Assembly (NCBI GenBank): GCA_020059465.1
Contig: JAGVBZ010000041.1
Location: forward strand, 112,231-176,230
Reading direction: 5' to 3'
Source: Brevinematales bacterium
GTDB taxonomy: Bacteria > Spirochaetota > Brevinematia > Brevinematales > GWF1-51-8
DNA length: 64,000 nt
How positions within the stretch are numbered: position 1 is the stretch's first letter; the number at the start of each line of letters is the position of its first letter. The notes under the pieces were generated by a model that saw only the letters and a program-made list of their open reading frames with translations, did no database searches and was not told where the DNA came from. A program made the position numbers and the translations under genes. Shown one piece after another: positions 1 to 10,985 of this stretch.

Positions 1-1
1 G

Positions 2-544
2 ATCGAGGAACGCTACCTGAAAATCCTTCGCGCCGTGAAGTCTCAGGTAAAAATCCCCGTCGCGCTGAAGATCAGCAACCAGTTCACCAATCTCGCGTCG
101 ATCATCCGGCATCTGGAATTCGACGGAGTGGACGCGGTCGTCATGTTCAACCGTTTCCTGCATAACGATATCAACCTCGATAAAATGAAGGTGACCCCGG
201 GGCACGGCGTAAGTTCGCCCGACGAGTTTATGGTGCCTCTCAGATGGATAGGACTGCTGTCCCACGAGACCCGCTGCGACCTCTGCGGTTCAACCGGCGT
301 GCATAACGGCGAACAGGCGATCAAACTGATTCTCGCAGGTGCGAAAGCGGTTCAGGTCACATCCGCGCTCTATCTCCATAAGATCGAGTACCTGAAAGAA
401 TTGACCGCCCAGATCGACGCCTGGCTGGATAAGAACGGGCACAAGAGCATCAACGATATACGCGGAAAACTCTGCGGGAAAGACCCTGCGATCGCTAAAA
501 TATTCTCCCGCTTCCAGTATATGAAATACCTGATGGAACGCTAA
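2..544 (+). CDS. Dihydroorotate dehydrogenase-like FMN protein, 5' end outside window
   Basis: The window opens inside this gene. The frame is open from base 2 and ends at TAA 542-544, so only the last 180 residues are seen. They match the C-terminal half of class 1 PyrD-like FMN barrels: a VALKIS strand with the conserved Lys, the STGVHNGEQA phosphate-loop segment and the GAKAVQVTSAL strand that closes the FMN site. Genuine PyrD oxidises dihydroorotate in pyrimidine synthesis. The PLRWIG stretch before the loop resembles the PyrD-like paralogue group, whose substrate is not established, so I do not name it pyrD. It converges on the next gene, and the two ends overlap by 4 bases. Confidence 0.85.
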   Translation: MEERYLKILRAVKSQVKIPVALKISNQFTNLASIIRHLEFDGVDAVVMFNRFLHNDINLDKMKVTPGHGVSSPDEFMVPLRWIGLLSHETRCDLCGSTGVHNGEQAIKLILAGAKAVQVTSALYLHKIEYLKELTAQIDAWLDKNGHKSINDIRGKLCGKDPAIAKIFSRFQYMKYLMER

Positions 545-1734
545 CCGGTCTTACGCGCGATAATCCCCTTCAGGTATTCCGATTCGGGATAGGCCAGACG
601 CATCGGGTGGTCCTCTGCCTGGGTCAGGTATTCGATAATCTGCATCTCGCACCCCGCGTCGGTCGCCGCCCACGCGAGCGCCATTTTCAGGTCGCGCGCA
701 GTGACTCCTCCCGAGCATGAGAATGTCGCAAGTATGCCGCCCTCCGCGAGAGACTTGATGCCGTGCAGGTTCAGGTCTTTATACGCCCGCATCGCTCTCG
801 CCAGAGACGCCTTAGTCGGCGCGAACTTCGGAGGGTCGAGTATCACCAGATCGAACTTTTCCCCGTTATCACGGTAATCCCGCAGCAGTTGGAATATGTC
901 CGCCTCGACCGTACGCACCTTCGCGGGGTCGAACCCGTTCAGCCCGATATTCCGTCCGAGCAGTTCGAGCGCCTCATGCGACGAATCGGCGGCGACAACA
1001 CTTTCCGCTCCGCCTGCCAGACACCCCATCGTGAATCCCCCCGAATAGCAGAAACAGTCCAGCACACGTTTTCCGCGCGCATACCCTGAAACAATCCGGC
1101 GGTTATTCCGCTGATCGGCGTAAAACCCGGTCTTCTGCCCGGAACGCAGGTCGGCGTAATACTTCATCCCGTTCTCCCTGACAATCAGGTCATCGGGCGG
1201 GGATTCGCCGAAAACAGCGCCCGATTGGTCGCTGACGCCCTCGAGAGCAAGAAGTTCGTTATCCGCGCGGGAATAGATACCTTTCGGTTTAAGGACTTGA
1301 ACTAAAATATCGATCAATTCGGACTTGATACGGAGCGCGCCTGCGGTCAGGAATTGCGTCACGATATACCCTGCGTAATAATCGGCAATCAGCCCCGGAA
1401 GCCCGTCGGCCTCCCCGAAAACCACCCGGAACGCGTCGGTATCCGCAGACCGGAACAACTCCCCGCGCCGCGCGGCGGAACGTTCGATCATACCGCGCCA
1501 CCATCCGGTATCGATAGCGCGCCCTTCGTCCCATTCGAGCAGGCGCAGGGTTATTTTAGAACGGGGGTTGCAGGCGCCCCACGCGACAAATTCGCCGCGC
1601 GAATCGGCCACACGTACGGTCTCGCCCGGTTCTATGGACTCTTTCGGGAGATTGACCGCGCTCGCGAAGAGCCACGGATGCCGCTGGAGCGCGGAGCGTT
1701 CGCGCCCCGGCCGCAATTTGACTGTTTTTATCAA
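541..1734 (-). CDS. rlmI: RlmI-like 23S rRNA (cytosine-C5) methyltransferase
   Basis: A 397-residue protein of normal RlmI/YccW length. An N-terminal PUA-type RNA-binding domain (about residues 1-80, starting KLRPGRERSALQRHPWLF) is followed by the RlmI-specific linker and a Rossmann SAM methyltransferase domain. The motif VLDCFCYSGGFT (about 225) binds SAM and VILDPPKFAP (about 302) is the catalytic DPP loop. A late Cys in TFSCSGG fits a catalytic cysteine. Family members make m5C in 23S rRNA. The start is TTG at 1734, preceded by AAGGA that overlaps the stop of the HD-GYP gene, so it is probably translated from that operon although its job is unrelated to signalling. Confidence 0.85.
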   Translation of the reverse strand: MIKTVKLRPGRERSALQRHPWLFASAVNLPKESIEPGETVRVADSRGEFVAWGACNPRSKITLRLLEWDEGRAIDTGWWRGMIERSAARRGELFRSADTDAFRVVFGEADGLPGLIADYYAGYIVTQFLTAGALRIKSELIDILVQVLKPKGIYSRADNELLALEGVSDQSGAVFGESPPDDLIVRENGMKYYADLRSGQKTGFYADQRNNRRIVSGYARGKRVLDCFCYSGGFTMGCLAGGAESVVAADSSHEALELLGRNIGLNGFDPAKVRTVEADIFQLLRDYRDNGEKFDLVILDPPKFAPTKASLARAMRAYKDLNLHGIKSLAEGGILATFSCSGGVTARDLKMALAWAATDAGCEMQIIEYLTQAEDHPMRLAYPESEYLKGIIARKTG

Positions 1735-1744
1735 TGATTATTCC

Positions 1745-2800
1745 TTACCGCCTGTCGAGATAACGCAGGTAGATTTTTTCTTTATCGTCGAGGAAGAGGT
1801 CGAGCAGTTCAGGCTGGAACGCCTTGCCGCGTTCATCCCGCATGATCTGCATCGCCTTTTCGACCGGCATCGCCGGGCGGTACGGCCTGTCCGACGTGAT
1901 CGCGTCCCAGTAATCGGCGACAGTAACAATTCGCGCGACTAACGGTATCCGGGTGCCCGATAGTCCGTCGGGGTATCCGTTTCCGTCCCAACGCTCCTGA
2001 TGGTGATAGGCGATCATGTACGCGACCTCGATATCCTCGAGCTTGGAAAGGATATTTCTGCCGAATACCGGGTGCATCTTGATATGTTCGAATTCTTCAG
2101 GCTCCAGTTTGCCCTGTTTATTCAGCACCGATTCCCGGACGCCAATCTTTCCCACATCGTGGACGATCGCGCCCAGATAGAGGTCGTTTAGTTCCTTGCC
2201 GGCGATCCCGTACATCGCGGCAAGGTCCCTCGAGAACAAGGCGACACGTTCCACATGACGTCCCGTATATGGATCCTTCGATTCAATCGCGGTGGCGAGC
2301 ACCATCAGGAAATCCTCCAACTGCTTCTCGGCCTTATCCCGCAGGAGTACCGCGTGATCGCGCTCCTTCTGGATAATCAGCGTCTGTTCGTTCACCAGTT
2401 CCTCGAGCGAATCCCGGTAACGCTTCAGTTCGATATGCAGTCCGATTCTCTGGCGGGCGAGCGGGATACTGAACGGTTTGGTGATATAGTCCACCGCGCC
2501 GACGTCGAATCCGAGCGTCTCGTCCTGCTCCTCGCTCATCGCGGTAACAAATATAACAGGTATCTTCTTTGTCGCGGTGTCGGACTTGAGCTTCCGGCAT
2601 ACCTCGTATCCGTCCATCTCCGGCATCATGACGTCCAGCAGGATAATATCCGGCTGTTCGGGATTGCGCACCAGTTCGAGCGCTTTTTTTCCGCTCTGCG
2701 CGACGGATATTTTATAATCGTCCTTCAACGCATCCGATAGGACTTTAATGTTGATAGGGGTATCGTCTACAATTAAAACACGGGCTTTTCGTTCTTCCAT
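1745..2800 (-). CDS. Response regulator with HD-GYP output domain (predicted c-di-GMP phosphodiesterase)
   Basis: A 351-residue protein. An N-terminal receiver domain (acceptor Asp56 in LLDVMMPEMDG, Lys in the ITKPFS motif) is joined by a helical linker to an HD-GYP domain (about 165-350). That domain shows HVERV, the HDVGKIG metal site, YHHQERWDGNGYPDGL with the GYP motif, and VADYWDAITSDRPYR. HD-GYP enzymes hydrolyse cyclic di-GMP, so phosphorylation would be expected to set c-di-GMP levels. I start it at ATG 2800 because GGAGGAACA precedes it; the open frame runs further upstream, into the preceding gene. It begins 11 bases after the receiver-kinase gene, in the same operon. No GGDEF cyclase is present in the window. 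Confidence 0.92.
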   Translation of the reverse strand: MEERKARVLIVDDTPINIKVLSDALKDDYKISVAQSGKKALELVRNPEQPDIILLDVMMPEMDGYEVCRKLKSDTATKKIPVIFVTAMSEEQDETLGFDVGAVDYITKPFSIPLARQRIGLHIELKRYRDSLEELVNEQTLIIQKERDHAVLLRDKAEKQLEDFLMVLATAIESKDPYTGRHVERVALFSRDLAAMYGIAGKELNDLYLGAIVHDVGKIGVRESVLNKQGKLEPEEFEHIKMHPVFGRNILSKLEDIEVAYMIAYHHQERWDGNGYPDGLSGTRIPLVARIVTVADYWDAITSDRPYRPAMPVEKAMQIMRDERGKAFQPELLDLFLDDKEKIYLRYLDRR

Positions 2801-2811
2801 TGTTCCTCCGG

Positions 2812-3927
2812 TTACAGTACGGGAATACTGAAATAAAACACGGAACCGCCCCCATCCCCCGATTCCACCCAAATCTTTCCGCCGTGGCGTTCTATTATTT
2901 TCCTGCATAGCGCGAGGCCGATCCCAGTACCTTCATAACCGTCCTCGGCGTTCAGCCTCTGGAACGGTATAAACAGCCGTGAACGGTCTTTTTCATCTAT
3001 CCCGATACCGTTATCGGCGACCGAGAACAGCACCCCGTCGTCGATCGTCTTCCCCCCGACAGTAATCACTGGCTTGACCCCGGGAGCGGTAAACTTCAGG
3101 GCATTCCCGATCAGGTTCTGGAATACGCGGATGATCTGGAGCTTGTCCCCGCGCAACCGGGGTAATTCCCCGATGATGATCTCCGCGCCCGTCTGCTCGA
3201 TCCTCGCGCTGAGGTTCATCGTCGCGAGCCGCAGCACGTCTTTCATATCGAGTTCCTCGAACTCGGCGGCCTGCCTCTGGATGCGCGAGTACCGGAGGAG
3301 ATCGGCGATCATCCTGTCCATCCGCTGTACCGCTTCGGTACCGTATTTTATATAACCAGCGCTATCGGATTCCAGACCCGCCGCAACGCTTTTTTCGAGC
3401 AAAGTCAGGTAATTCATCACTACCCTGAGAGGTTCGCGCAGGTCGTGCGATACGGCATACGCGAAACTCTCGAGGTCCTCGTTGGAATCGCGCAGTTTCA
3501 GGTTCAGGCTCGCAAGCTCGCGGTTCCGTTCCTCCAGCGACTTCCGGTAGGTGTTCAGGTCGAGATGCGTCCGTATCCTTTTTCTCAGTACCGGGACGCT
3601 GAACGGTTTTATGATATAATCGACCGCGCCCAGATCGAACCCGCGCGACTCGTCTTCCTCTTTCGTCATAGTAGTGATGAAGATCACCGGGATATCCGCC
3701 GTACGGGCGTCGGATTTAATGCGCCGGCATACCTCGTAGCCGTCCATATCCGGCATCACGATATCGAGCAGGATCAGATCGGGAAGGCCGCCCTCCGCGA
3801 GTATTGCGAGAGCCTCGCCGCCGTCCCGCGCGATCCTCAAGCGGTAATCCTTCTTCAGGGTTTCGCTTAATATACGGAGATTGACCTGAGAATCCTCGAC
3901 AATCAGGATACTCTGCATATCCCCCAT
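2812..3927 (-). CDS. Receiver-histidine kinase hybrid (REC-HisKA-HATPase)
   Basis: A soluble 371-residue protein with the order receiver (Asp55 in LLDIVMPDMDG), short coiled coil (about 125-150), HisKA domain (His161 in AVSHDLREPL) and HATPase_c domain. The N box is FQNLIGNALKF, followed by VADNGIGID and GTGIGLALCRKII. The receiver in front of the kinase suggests that an upstream phosphodonor controls its activity. The SHDLREPL form of the H box is that of phytochrome-like kinases. No membrane segment or signal peptide is seen. The start at 3927 has GAGG upstream; ATG 3918 is an alternative. It lies 12 bases after the lone receiver gene. Confidence 0.92.
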   Translation of the reverse strand: MGDMQSILIVEDSQVNLRILSETLKKDYRLRIARDGGEALAILAEGGLPDLILLDIVMPDMDGYEVCRRIKSDARTADIPVIFITTMTKEEDESRGFDLGAVDYIIKPFSVPVLRKRIRTHLDLNTYRKSLEERNRELASLNLKLRDSNEDLESFAYAVSHDLREPLRVVMNYLTLLEKSVAAGLESDSAGYIKYGTEAVQRMDRMIADLLRYSRIQRQAAEFEELDMKDVLRLATMNLSARIEQTGAEIIIGELPRLRGDKLQIIRVFQNLIGNALKFTAPGVKPVITVGGKTIDDGVLFSVADNGIGIDEKDRSRLFIPFQRLNAEDGYEGTGIGLALCRKIIERHGGKIWVESGDGGGSVFYFSIPVL

Positions 3928-3939
3928 CGCAGCCTCGCG

Positions 3940-4311
3940 TTAAAGAATTATTTTACTGATCCGTTTTTTCAAATCGGGGATACTGAACGGCTTGAAAACA
4001 AAGTCGGCGGCGCCCAGTTCGCGCCCCTTTTTCTCGTCCGCGCCCTTCTCCATCGCGGTGATAAACATCACGGGTATACCCGACGTAGCCGTATCTGACT
4101 TTAACCGTTTGCATACCTCGAAACCGTCCATCCCGGGCATCATGATATCCAGCAGGATCACGTCCGGCGAGTTCTCTCCACGCGCAAGTTCCAGTCCGCG
4201 TTCCCCGTTCGGCGCGACCAGAATACGGTATATGTCCTTCAGCGCGTCCGAGAGTATTTTTATATTGAGAGGCGTGTCGTCGATTATCAGAACCGTTTTT
4301 CTATCGCTCAT
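3940..4311 (-). CDS. Stand-alone receiver domain protein
   Basis: A 123-residue single receiver domain with acidic pocket IIDD, phosphoacceptor Asp55 ([11 protein letters not shown]), a Thr/Ser switch in MFITAME and Lys in VFKPFS. It has no output domain. Its ATG overlaps the TGA of the giant hybrid kinase (ATGA, 4-base overlap), so the two are translationally coupled. The obvious inference is a phosphate shuttle from the Hpt domain of the kinase to other partners in the operon. Confidence 0.93.
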   Translation of the reverse strand: MSDRKTVLIIDDTPLNIKILSDALKDIYRILVAPNGERGLELARGENSPDVILLDIMMPGMDGFEVCKRLKSDTATSGIPVMFITAMEKGADEKKGRELGAADFVFKPFSIPDLKKRISKIIL

Positions 4312-7300
4312 TTTTCATCACCCCACTCGACCCCGATTTTATACCCCAACTCCAGCAGAAGTTTTTCCGCTTCGTCGAAACGGTAATTCGATATATGCTT
4401 ATTCAGACGGGTATAGTACTCCGAGTATTCCGAACGGAGCATGTCCTTTTCGATGCTTTTCATAACAGTCTCTACATCCAAATCGCCCGCGCGAAGAAGC
4501 CTGCGGAGTTCGAGCAAGACCGGCCTGAGTTTATCGGCATCGATCTTCGTATCGCGGTGTGAGTCAACGGCCTGCGGCGACCGGCTGAAAAACTGTTCGA
4601 TCGCGCTGATAACGATACCCAAATCCTTCTCGACCTTCTGAACCAATTCTCTATAACGCTCCTGTTCGCCGTTCTTGAACGCTTCATCCAGTTCGCGCGC
4701 GGACAGGTAGAGGTCGGACGCCCCGATCGCGCCGGCCACTCCCTTCAGGGTGTGAGCCAAACGGTGGGCGGATTCTTTGTCGTGCTTCTTCAACGAATCG
4801 CGTATCTTATCGGCAAAACCCTTGTTCTCCTGCAGGAAGTCCTGTAAAAGTTCGAGATAAAGTTCCTTGTTATTCTCCAGCCGTTTCAGAGCGGATATAA
4901 TATCGATCCCCTGCAATTCTGACGGGAAGTGCCCGTTGCCCTGCGCTGCAGTCTTCTCCGCCTCGGCCTGTTCCAATCCGCCGGGCTCGATCCACTTCTT
5001 CAATACCGAAAACAGTTCTTCTATATGTATCGGTTTGGAAATATAATCGTTCATCCCGGCCTCGAGACATTTCTCCCGGTCTCCCTTCATCGCGTTGGCG
5101 GTCATCGCTATAATCGGGATATCGATGAAGCGCGGGTCCTGCCGTATCCTGCGGGTGGCCTCGAATCCGTCCATTTCCGGCATCTGCACATCCATCAGGA
5201 TCGCATGGTACGGCTGGTTCTTGACCGCTTCGACAGCCTCGATCCCGTTGTTGGCGATCTCGACATGGACGCCGGACTGCGAAAGGATCTCGGTCGCAAC
5301 CTTCTGGTTGATCCGGTTATCCTCGACCAGCAGAACCCTCGCACCGCTCACAAAAGAACGGGTTAACGACCCGCGGGTCAGCATATTATCCCTGCTAAGG
5401 CTCTTCCGCTCCGCAGCGCCCGAAAAAAGATCGATGATGATATCGAATAACTGGGACTGCTTGATCGGTTTGAACAGGAACGCGTCAATACCGATATTCT
5501 TGGCCTCATTGATCTCGCGTACGCTTCCGAACGCGGTCATCAGAATGACGGGGATTTTCCCCCATTTATCATTATTTTTTATTTCTTTCGCAAGCTCAAT
5601 TCCGTTCTGCCCAGGCATCTTCCAGTCGATCATCAGGAGACCGAATTGCCTGCCCTTCTTACCAGAGCGTTTTTTTAGTTCGTTCAGGGTATCCGCGCCG
5701 CCCGATACGCTCAACGTTTTAAATCCGAACGACGACAGCATCTGGGAAAGCACGATCCGCGTCGCTGCGTTGTCGTCCACTATCAGCACATTCAGGTCTG
5801 AAAGTTCTTTCGGGAGGACTAAACCCCTCGTTTTGCCCTTCTTCTGGAGTTCGGCGGCTATAGTAAAATAGAATGTCGAGCCTTTGCCTTCTTTCGATTC
5901 TACCCCGATCTCCCCGCCCATCAGCTCTACAAGGCTTCTGCTGATCGCGAGTCCCAACCCTGTCCCACCGAATTTCCGGGTGGTCGAACCGTCGGCCTGC
6001 GTAAAAGACTCGAAGAGTTTGTTAATTTTTTCCTGTGAAATTCCCATTCCAGTATCCTCGATCGAAAAAAGAAGCTGTACGACATTATCATACTGTTTCT
6101 TGAGTTCGACACGGATAATCACTGAGCCTGAGTCGGTAAACTTAATCGCGTTGGATACCAGATTGATAAGGATTTGGCTGATGCGCAGCGGATCGCCGAG
6201 AAGCAGCATCGGGACGTCCTTATCGGCGGAGATAATCATCTCGATATCTTTTTCAATCGCGCGGGTACGGAACATATCGATTATCTGATCGAGTATTTCC
6301 GAGAGGTTGTACTCGGTCTGTTCCAGTTCCATCTTTCCCGCTTCGATCTTGGAAAAGTCGAGGATATCGTTGATGATCTGCAGTAAGGATTGAGAAGACC
6401 CGCGTATAATAGAAAGGTACTCCGCAAGCTTCTGATCGAGATCGTTGGTCAGCGCGAGTTCGGTCATACCGATAATCGCGTTCATCGGCGTACGGATCTC
6501 GTGGCTCATATTCGCGAGGAATTCGCTTTTCGCCTTAGTGGCGGCCTCGGCTTCTTCCTTCGCTGTGCGGAGTTCGTTTTCCGCGCGAACCCGTTCGGTG
6601 ATATCGAACGCAAACGATGTGATACCGATAATCTCGCCCTCGTCGGTGAGAATGGGGCTGTGAATATTCTCATAGTACACGCATTCGCCGGTCTTATCCG
6701 AGTATTCGTACGGGACATACACCGCCTGCCCGCCGGGGAGTTTCCTCTCGTAAAATGCTTCGATTTCAGTGACACTTTTCCCCGAAAGAACCAGGTCAAT
6801 CCCTTTTTTCACGCTTTCGCGGGCCGCGGAATCGGGAAGCCAGTCGAGCTGAGAAATGCCGATTTTGGGATGCATCTTCCACAACTTCCAAGTCATTTCT
6901 TCGTGCGCTTTATTATACAGAATGTATTGATAATTTCTGTCGAGCGACGATATACTGACATTTTCCGCGCTCTCAAGTATCGATTTCTGAAGCGCCATAT
7001 ACTGCCGGACTTTATCTTCGGCGTTTTTCCGTTCGGTAATATCCATCTGCATCGAGGTAAAGTTGGTAATCTTACCCATATCGTTCTTAATCGGATAGAT
7101 ATAACTGTCAAGCCAAGTGACCGTTCCGTCCTTCTCGAATTTCATTTCATCGCGGTAGACGTTCCCGGACAACACGGTTTCTTTGATCGCGGGATCGAGT
7201 TTATCGAGATCGAGACGTTTCAGTTCCCCGTCCTCTTTAAAAAATTCGCCCGATTTTTCAAGGAAGCTCGGATTGATATATTCGAAATTACCGTCAAGGT

Positions 7301-10300
7301 CGAATATAGCAATACAGGACGGGCTGTATTCGATAACCTGCGAGAGCTTGATCAACTCCTGTTCCGCTTCGTGCCGGGAAATCGCCTCCCCGAAAGCGCC
7401 CGCGACAGCGGATAATAACGATTCATCCGCAGTCGACCAAGTCCGTTCCGTTGTACAATCGTTGAATCCGACGAAACCCCAGAAATAATCTTTTATCTGG
7501 ATCGGTACCGCAAGAAGCGATTTTACGCCGAAGGACGCATAATTCTTCCGTTCGCTGTCGGGCAGGTCTTTAATTAAAACATCGATAAAACCGCCTTTGG
7601 AAAGCGTATCAATCCATTCGTTGGAAAAACATTCATGGGTGACACGTCCCATATCCGGGATGCTGCCGATTTTCTCGATTCCTTCGGCCGTCCATTCGAA
7701 ACGGAGCGACATAAATTTTTCACCGTTCTCGGTATGCTCGTTCTGGAAAAGGTACACCCTATCCACCTCCGTACACCGGCCGATACTGCCCAACGAGCTT
7801 TCGATCGCCATCTCGAAATCGGGATTGGTTACCAGTTCCAGCATCGCCCGCGAAACCCCCTCGAGCACCTTATCGCGATGTACCAATTCTTCAGTGGCAC
7901 GGCGTTTCTCGGTAATATCGCGCACCGTTCCCAGAAACGCTTCCTTTCCCATATAATCGATACGGGCGGACGAGATATACAATACCGTCCTGGTTTGAGA
8001 CAGATTGTTCTTCAGCATAACATTATACTCGCAGAATCCTTCCATCATACAGACATGCTCATGCTCGAAAACATTCCCTGAGCCGTCTTCCGAATAAACA
8101 AAATCGTTAATATTATGGCCGATCACCTCTTCGAGGGGCTTGCCGATCATCTTTATAAACGATTGGTTTGCGAACTGGATTTTATCATCGATAATAATAA
8201 ATACGCCTTCCTGGATATTCTCGATCAGCGTACGGTACTGCTGTTCGGAGTTCTTTAGCGCCTCCTCCATATTTCGCTGTTCGGTTACATCGTTGCAGAA
8301 TCCCTCGAAATACTCAGGTTCCCCGTTCTCGTTCCGTTTCAGCCGGAGTATCAGTTCGCCGATCAGCGCCTTTCCGGTCTGATGGATAAACTTCTCTTCG
8401 GTAGTCGTCCAGACATCGCGATTAGAAAGTACATCGTTGAAGAAACGGTCGCGCGATTCCTTATCGGCGTAAAGCTGTTCCCGGATATCGGTGATACTCT
8501 CGATCAGATGATCGGGGGTATCGTACCCGAATATTTTAGCAAAAGTGGGGTTTACTTTTAAGAATTTCGAGCTGTCCGGCAGAGATTGGAAAATACCGAC
8601 CGGCGCGTTTTCAAAAATACTGCGGAAACGTTCCTCAGATTCGGCCATCTCCATTTCCATCCGTTTCCGTTCGGTGACATCCCGGACTGTCCCCAACACG
8701 GCGGGCCTGCCGTTGTAGGTAATCATCCTTGAATTCATAGACATATATTTCCGCTTGGGGTTTTCGCCGAGGGACATACCGACGAATTCCATTCCCTCTA
8801 TAGCGGAATCCCCGCTTTTTCCCTCGAATGTCATTCTCATGAATTCTTCACGGCTCTCAGGCGCAATCACATCGATCACATTCACCGTGTATAGACGTTC
8901 CTTCGCAGTTTCGGTGATTCTGGCAAACGCCTCGTTGACAAACACGAATTTTTCGTCGTCGACAATAAACACCCCCTCCTGCAGATTTTCCACCAGCACA
9001 CGGTACTTCGCCTCGGATTCCCGCAACGCGGCTTCGGCGGATTTCCGGTCGGTAATATCGAGCATCGCGCCGATCGCGCCGTCCGGCGTCCCGTCCGCGT
9101 TATAGATGAGCGAACGGTTATAGAGAATCGTATGAACTTTGCCGTCGCGAAGAAGAGTCTCGGCTTCCAGCGTATCGTTCGCATGGCTGTCATCCCACAC
9201 CACGGCTTTAGTATAATCAACGTCGGTCATTATTTTTATTTTCGCTTCCGCGAGTTTTTCCTCGACACTTCTCCCGATGATTTCTTCATGCGTCATCCCA
9301 AGAAGATCGAGGAAGGCGGTATTGCAGAAAAGAAACCGCCGTTCGGTATCGCGGTAATAAATCGGGATCGGGATCGCGTCGATAAATTTCTGACGGAATT
9401 TCAGGTCGGCTTCGATCTTCTTCTCTATCTTAATCCTTTCCTCAATCTCGTTCTGGAGGTCGGCGTTCAGTTCCTGTAGTTCCTTTGTACGTTCCTGCAC
9501 CCTCAATTCGAGATCATCGCGCGCCTGCTGGAGTTTTTCTTCCGTTTTGATACGTTCGCTGAGTTCGATATTCAGCTGTTTGGTTTTTTGGATAACCTGC
9601 CGTTTGAGGGAACGGTTTATCATGATTGTGCCGAAGAGGAACGCCCCGATGCCGAGAATGATGACCAGTATGGATGAAAACTGTTCGGGCGATACGGGCG
9701 GAGCCATTCTGCCGGTAATCCATTTATTGACCAGGCGCATGACTTCCTCATGCGAGGTAGCGACAATCGCCTTCATGAGAACCTGATGAAGCACGGGCCA
9801 ATCTTTCCGTATCGCAAACCCGTATTTTGCAAGATGATCCAGCTCGCCCGCAACCCGCAGATTCGCCAATCCCTCTTTCTCGATAAAATAATTGACTGTC
9901 GCGATGTTATCGATCATACAGTCCGCCATCCCGAAAGAAACCTTCCGCAATCCTGTGGGGACATCGAATACTTCTATCAAAACGATACCGGGATACTTCG
10001 ATTTTAAATACTGCTCCCATACCCCGTCTTTTACTACAACGACCTTCATCCCCTTGATCTTCTCCGGATTCAGGTATTCGGTGACCGTATTTTTCGTAAC
10101 TATCGCCCCGGAAAGATTGATATGCGGCATGGTGAACAGCATGTGTTTTTCGAGTTCCGTCGAAAAAGCCGCCGCCGACAGCAAATCGACTTCCTTATCC
10201 CTTGCGCTTTGCAGCACACTGCTCCATGAATCGAAGCGGATAATATCGAACTTTATATCGAGTTTCTTTGCGATTAATTTCAGGAAATCGATCGACAAAC

Positions 10301-10517
10301 CCTGAACATCCCCATTTTCATCATACCACTCGATAGGCGGGAACATGGGATTCGGCGCGACACGGATGACCGGATGCCCTTTAAGCCATTCCTCCTCCTC
10401 CGGCGTCAGATTCGTTAATTGAGACTTCGCGTACAATCCCGCGCCCGACAAAACGAGGATAAGACAAACACAAGCCGCACGAAACATCGATGAAAATAAC
10501 ATGCTTTTATTTCTCAC
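4308..10517 (-). CDS. Giant membrane hybrid sensor kinase: SBP3-TM-PAS x6/GAF-HK-REC-REC-Hpt
   Basis: A 2069-residue sensor. Residues 1-30 form a signal/anchor segment. About 35-270 is a type 3 periplasmic solute-binding domain ([15 protein letters not shown] ... [11 protein letters not shown]), as in BvgS/EvgS-type sensors. A membrane helix lies near 282-300 and a coiled coil at 305-370. PAS domains fall near 375, 500, 630, 755, 1045 and 1170, with a GAF domain at about 885-1040. HisKA has His1339 ([11 protein letters not shown]). HATPase, two receivers (Asp1631 in MIDWKMPG; Asp1776 in [11 protein letters not shown]) and Hpt (His1922 in LAHTLKG) follow. It likely binds a small solute and feeds a multistep relay. 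The start is GTG 10517; ATG 10502 is possible. A good promoter lies upstream. Confidence 0.95.
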   Translation of the reverse strand: MRNKSMLFSSMFRAACVCLILVLSGAGLYAKSQLTNLTPEEEEWLKGHPVIRVAPNPMFPPIEWYDENGDVQGLSIDFLKLIAKKLDIKFDIIRFDSWSSVLQSARDKEVDLLSAAAFSTELEKHMLFTMPHINLSGAIVTKNTVTEYLNPEKIKGMKVVVVKDGVWEQYLKSKYPGIVLIEVFDVPTGLRKVSFGMADCMIDNIATVNYFIEKEGLANLRVAGELDHLAKYGFAIRKDWPVLHQVLMKAIVATSHEEVMRLVNKWITGRMAPPVSPEQFSSILVIILGIGAFLFGTIMINRSLKRQVIQKTKQLNIELSERIKTEEKLQQARDDLELRVQERTKELQELNADLQNEIEERIKIEKKIEADLKFRQKFIDAIPIPIYYRDTERRFLFCNTAFLDLLGMTHEEIIGRSVEEKLAEAKIKIMTDVDYTKAVVWDDSHANDTLEAETLLRDGKVHTILYNRSLIYNADGTPDGAIGAMLDITDRKSAEAALRESEAKYRVLVENLQEGVFIVDDEKFVFVNEAFARITETAKERLYTVNVIDVIAPESREEFMRMTFEGKSGDSAIEGMEFVGMSLGENPKRKYMSMNSRMITYNGRPAVLGTVRDVTERKRMEMEMAESEERFRSIFENAPVGIFQSLPDSSKFLKVNPTFAKIFGYDTPDHLIESITDIREQLYADKESRDRFFNDVLSNRDVWTTTEEKFIHQTGKALIGELILRLKRNENGEPEYFEGFCNDVTEQRNMEEALKNSEQQYRTLIENIQEGVFIIIDDKIQFANQSFIKMIGKPLEEVIGHNINDFVYSEDGSGNVFEHEHVCMMEGFCEYNVMLKNNLSQTRTVLYISSARIDYMGKEAFLGTVRDITEKRRATEELVHRDKVLEGVSRAMLELVTNPDFEMAIESSLGSIGRCTEVDRVYLFQNEHTENGEKFMSLRFEWTAEGIEKIGSIPDMGRVTHECFSNEWIDTLSKGGFIDVLIKDLPDSERKNYASFGVKSLLAVPIQIKDYFWGFVGFNDCTTERTWSTADESLLSAVAGAFGEAISRHEAEQELIKLSQVIEYSPSCIAIFDLDGNFEYINPSFLEKSGEFFKEDGELKRLDLDKLDPAIKETVLSGNVYRDEMKFEKDGTVTWLDSYIYPIKNDMGKITNFTSMQMDITERKNAEDKVRQYMALQKSILESAENVSISSLDRNYQYILYNKAHEEMTWKLWKMHPKIGISQLDWLPDSAARESVKKGIDLVLSGKSVTEIEAFYERKLPGGQAVYVPYEYSDKTGECVYYENIHSPILTDEGEIIGITSFAFDITERVRAENELRTAKEEAEAATKAKSEFLANMSHEIRTPMNAIIGMTELALTNDLDQKLAEYLSIIRGSSQSLLQIINDILDFSKIEAGKMELEQTEYNLSEILDQIIDMFRTRAIEKDIEMIISADKDVPMLLLGDPLRISQILINLVSNAIKFTDSGSVIIRVELKKQYDNVVQLLFSIEDTGMGISQEKINKLFESFTQADGSTTRKFGGTGLGLAISRSLVELMGGEIGVESKEGKGSTFYFTIAAELQKKGKTRGLVLPKELSDLNVLIVDDNAATRIVLSQMLSSFGFKTLSVSGGADTLNELKKRSGKKGRQFGLLMIDWKMPGQNGIELAKEIKNNDKWGKIPVILMTAFGSVREINEAKNIGIDAFLFKPIKQSQLFDIIIDLFSGAAERKSLSRDNMLTRGSLTRSFVSGARVLLVEDNRINQKVATEILSQSGVHVEIANNGIEAVEAVKNQPYHAILMDVQMPEMDGFEATRRIRQDPRFIDIPIIAMTANAMKGDREKCLEAGMNDYISKPIHIEELFSVLKKWIEPGGLEQAEAEKTAAQGNGHFPSELQGIDIISALKRLENNKELYLELLQDFLQENKGFADKIRDSLKKHDKESAHRLAHTLKGVAGAIGASDLYLSARELDEAFKNGEQERYRELVQKVEKDLGIVISAIEQFFSRSPQAVDSHRDTKIDADKLRPVLLELRRLLRAGDLDVETVMKSIEKDMLRSEYSEYYTRLNKHISNYRFDEAEKLLLELGYKIGVEWGDEK

Positions 10518-10560
10518 ACGCTTTCCCGAAAATCCGATTTGGGGATAACCGACATGAGAA

Positions 10561-10589
10561 ATTATAGAAGAAAGCGCAAATTATTGCAA
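10561..10589 (-). promoter_or_regulatory. Predicted sigma-70 promoter of the hybrid-kinase operon
   Basis: Read on the minus strand: TTGCAA (10584-10589), a 17-base spacer, then TATAAT (10561-10566), 43 bases before the GTG start. It would drive kinase, receiver, receiver-kinase, HD-GYP and rlmI as one transcript. The tandem repeat array begins immediately upstream of the -35 box. Confidence 0.6.
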
Positions 10590-10591
10590 GT

Positions 10592-10920
10592 ACTGCGTAC
10601 GGCTAAACCCATTACGCAGTATCGAGCCAATAACAACCGTTAGCCTGCGCTCACTGCGTACGGCTAAGCCCATTACAATACATAGCGCTTATTGTAATCG
10701 TCAGCCTGTGATGGTACTGCGTACGGCTAAACCCATTACGCAGTATCGAGCCAATAACAACCGTTAGCCCGCGCTCACTGCGTACGGCTAAACCCATTTC
10801 ACTACATAGCGCTTATTGTAATCGTCAGCCTGTGATGGTACTGCGTACGGCTAAACCCATTACGTAGTATCGAGCCAATAAAACCCGTTAGCCCGCGCTC
10901 ACTGCGTACGGCTAAGCCCG
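10592..10920. repeat. 124-bp tandem repeat made of two alternating hairpin half-units
   Basis: The 468-base gap between the kinase promoter side and the next gene is mostly this array. The core ACTGCGTACGGCTAA occurs six times, at 10592, 10653, 10716, 10777, 10840 and 10901, spaced 61, 63, 61, 63 and 61, giving a 124-bp composite unit. The first half-unit holds the inverted pair TACTGCGTA / TACGCAGTA, plus an outer GGCTAA / TTAGCC pair. The second holds ATTACAATA / TATTGTAAT around CATAGCGCT. The array ends with a partial sixth unit. There is no ORF inside. Confidence 0.9.
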
Positions 10921-10985
10921 AAATCGCGCAATCGTCATTATCGATAACCTGCCCGTAATGAAAGGATAAATACGGCAGACGCCCC

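Noticed and set aside
6390..7415. A 341-codon plus-strand open frame inside the giant kinase gene
   Set aside because: Shadow of the minus-strand PAS/HK coding frame; no family pattern of its own.
10592..10920. CRISPR array
   Set aside because: Spacers are not unique: the intervening DNA repeats with the cores, and the half-units form hairpins of two kinds. No cas gene is near.
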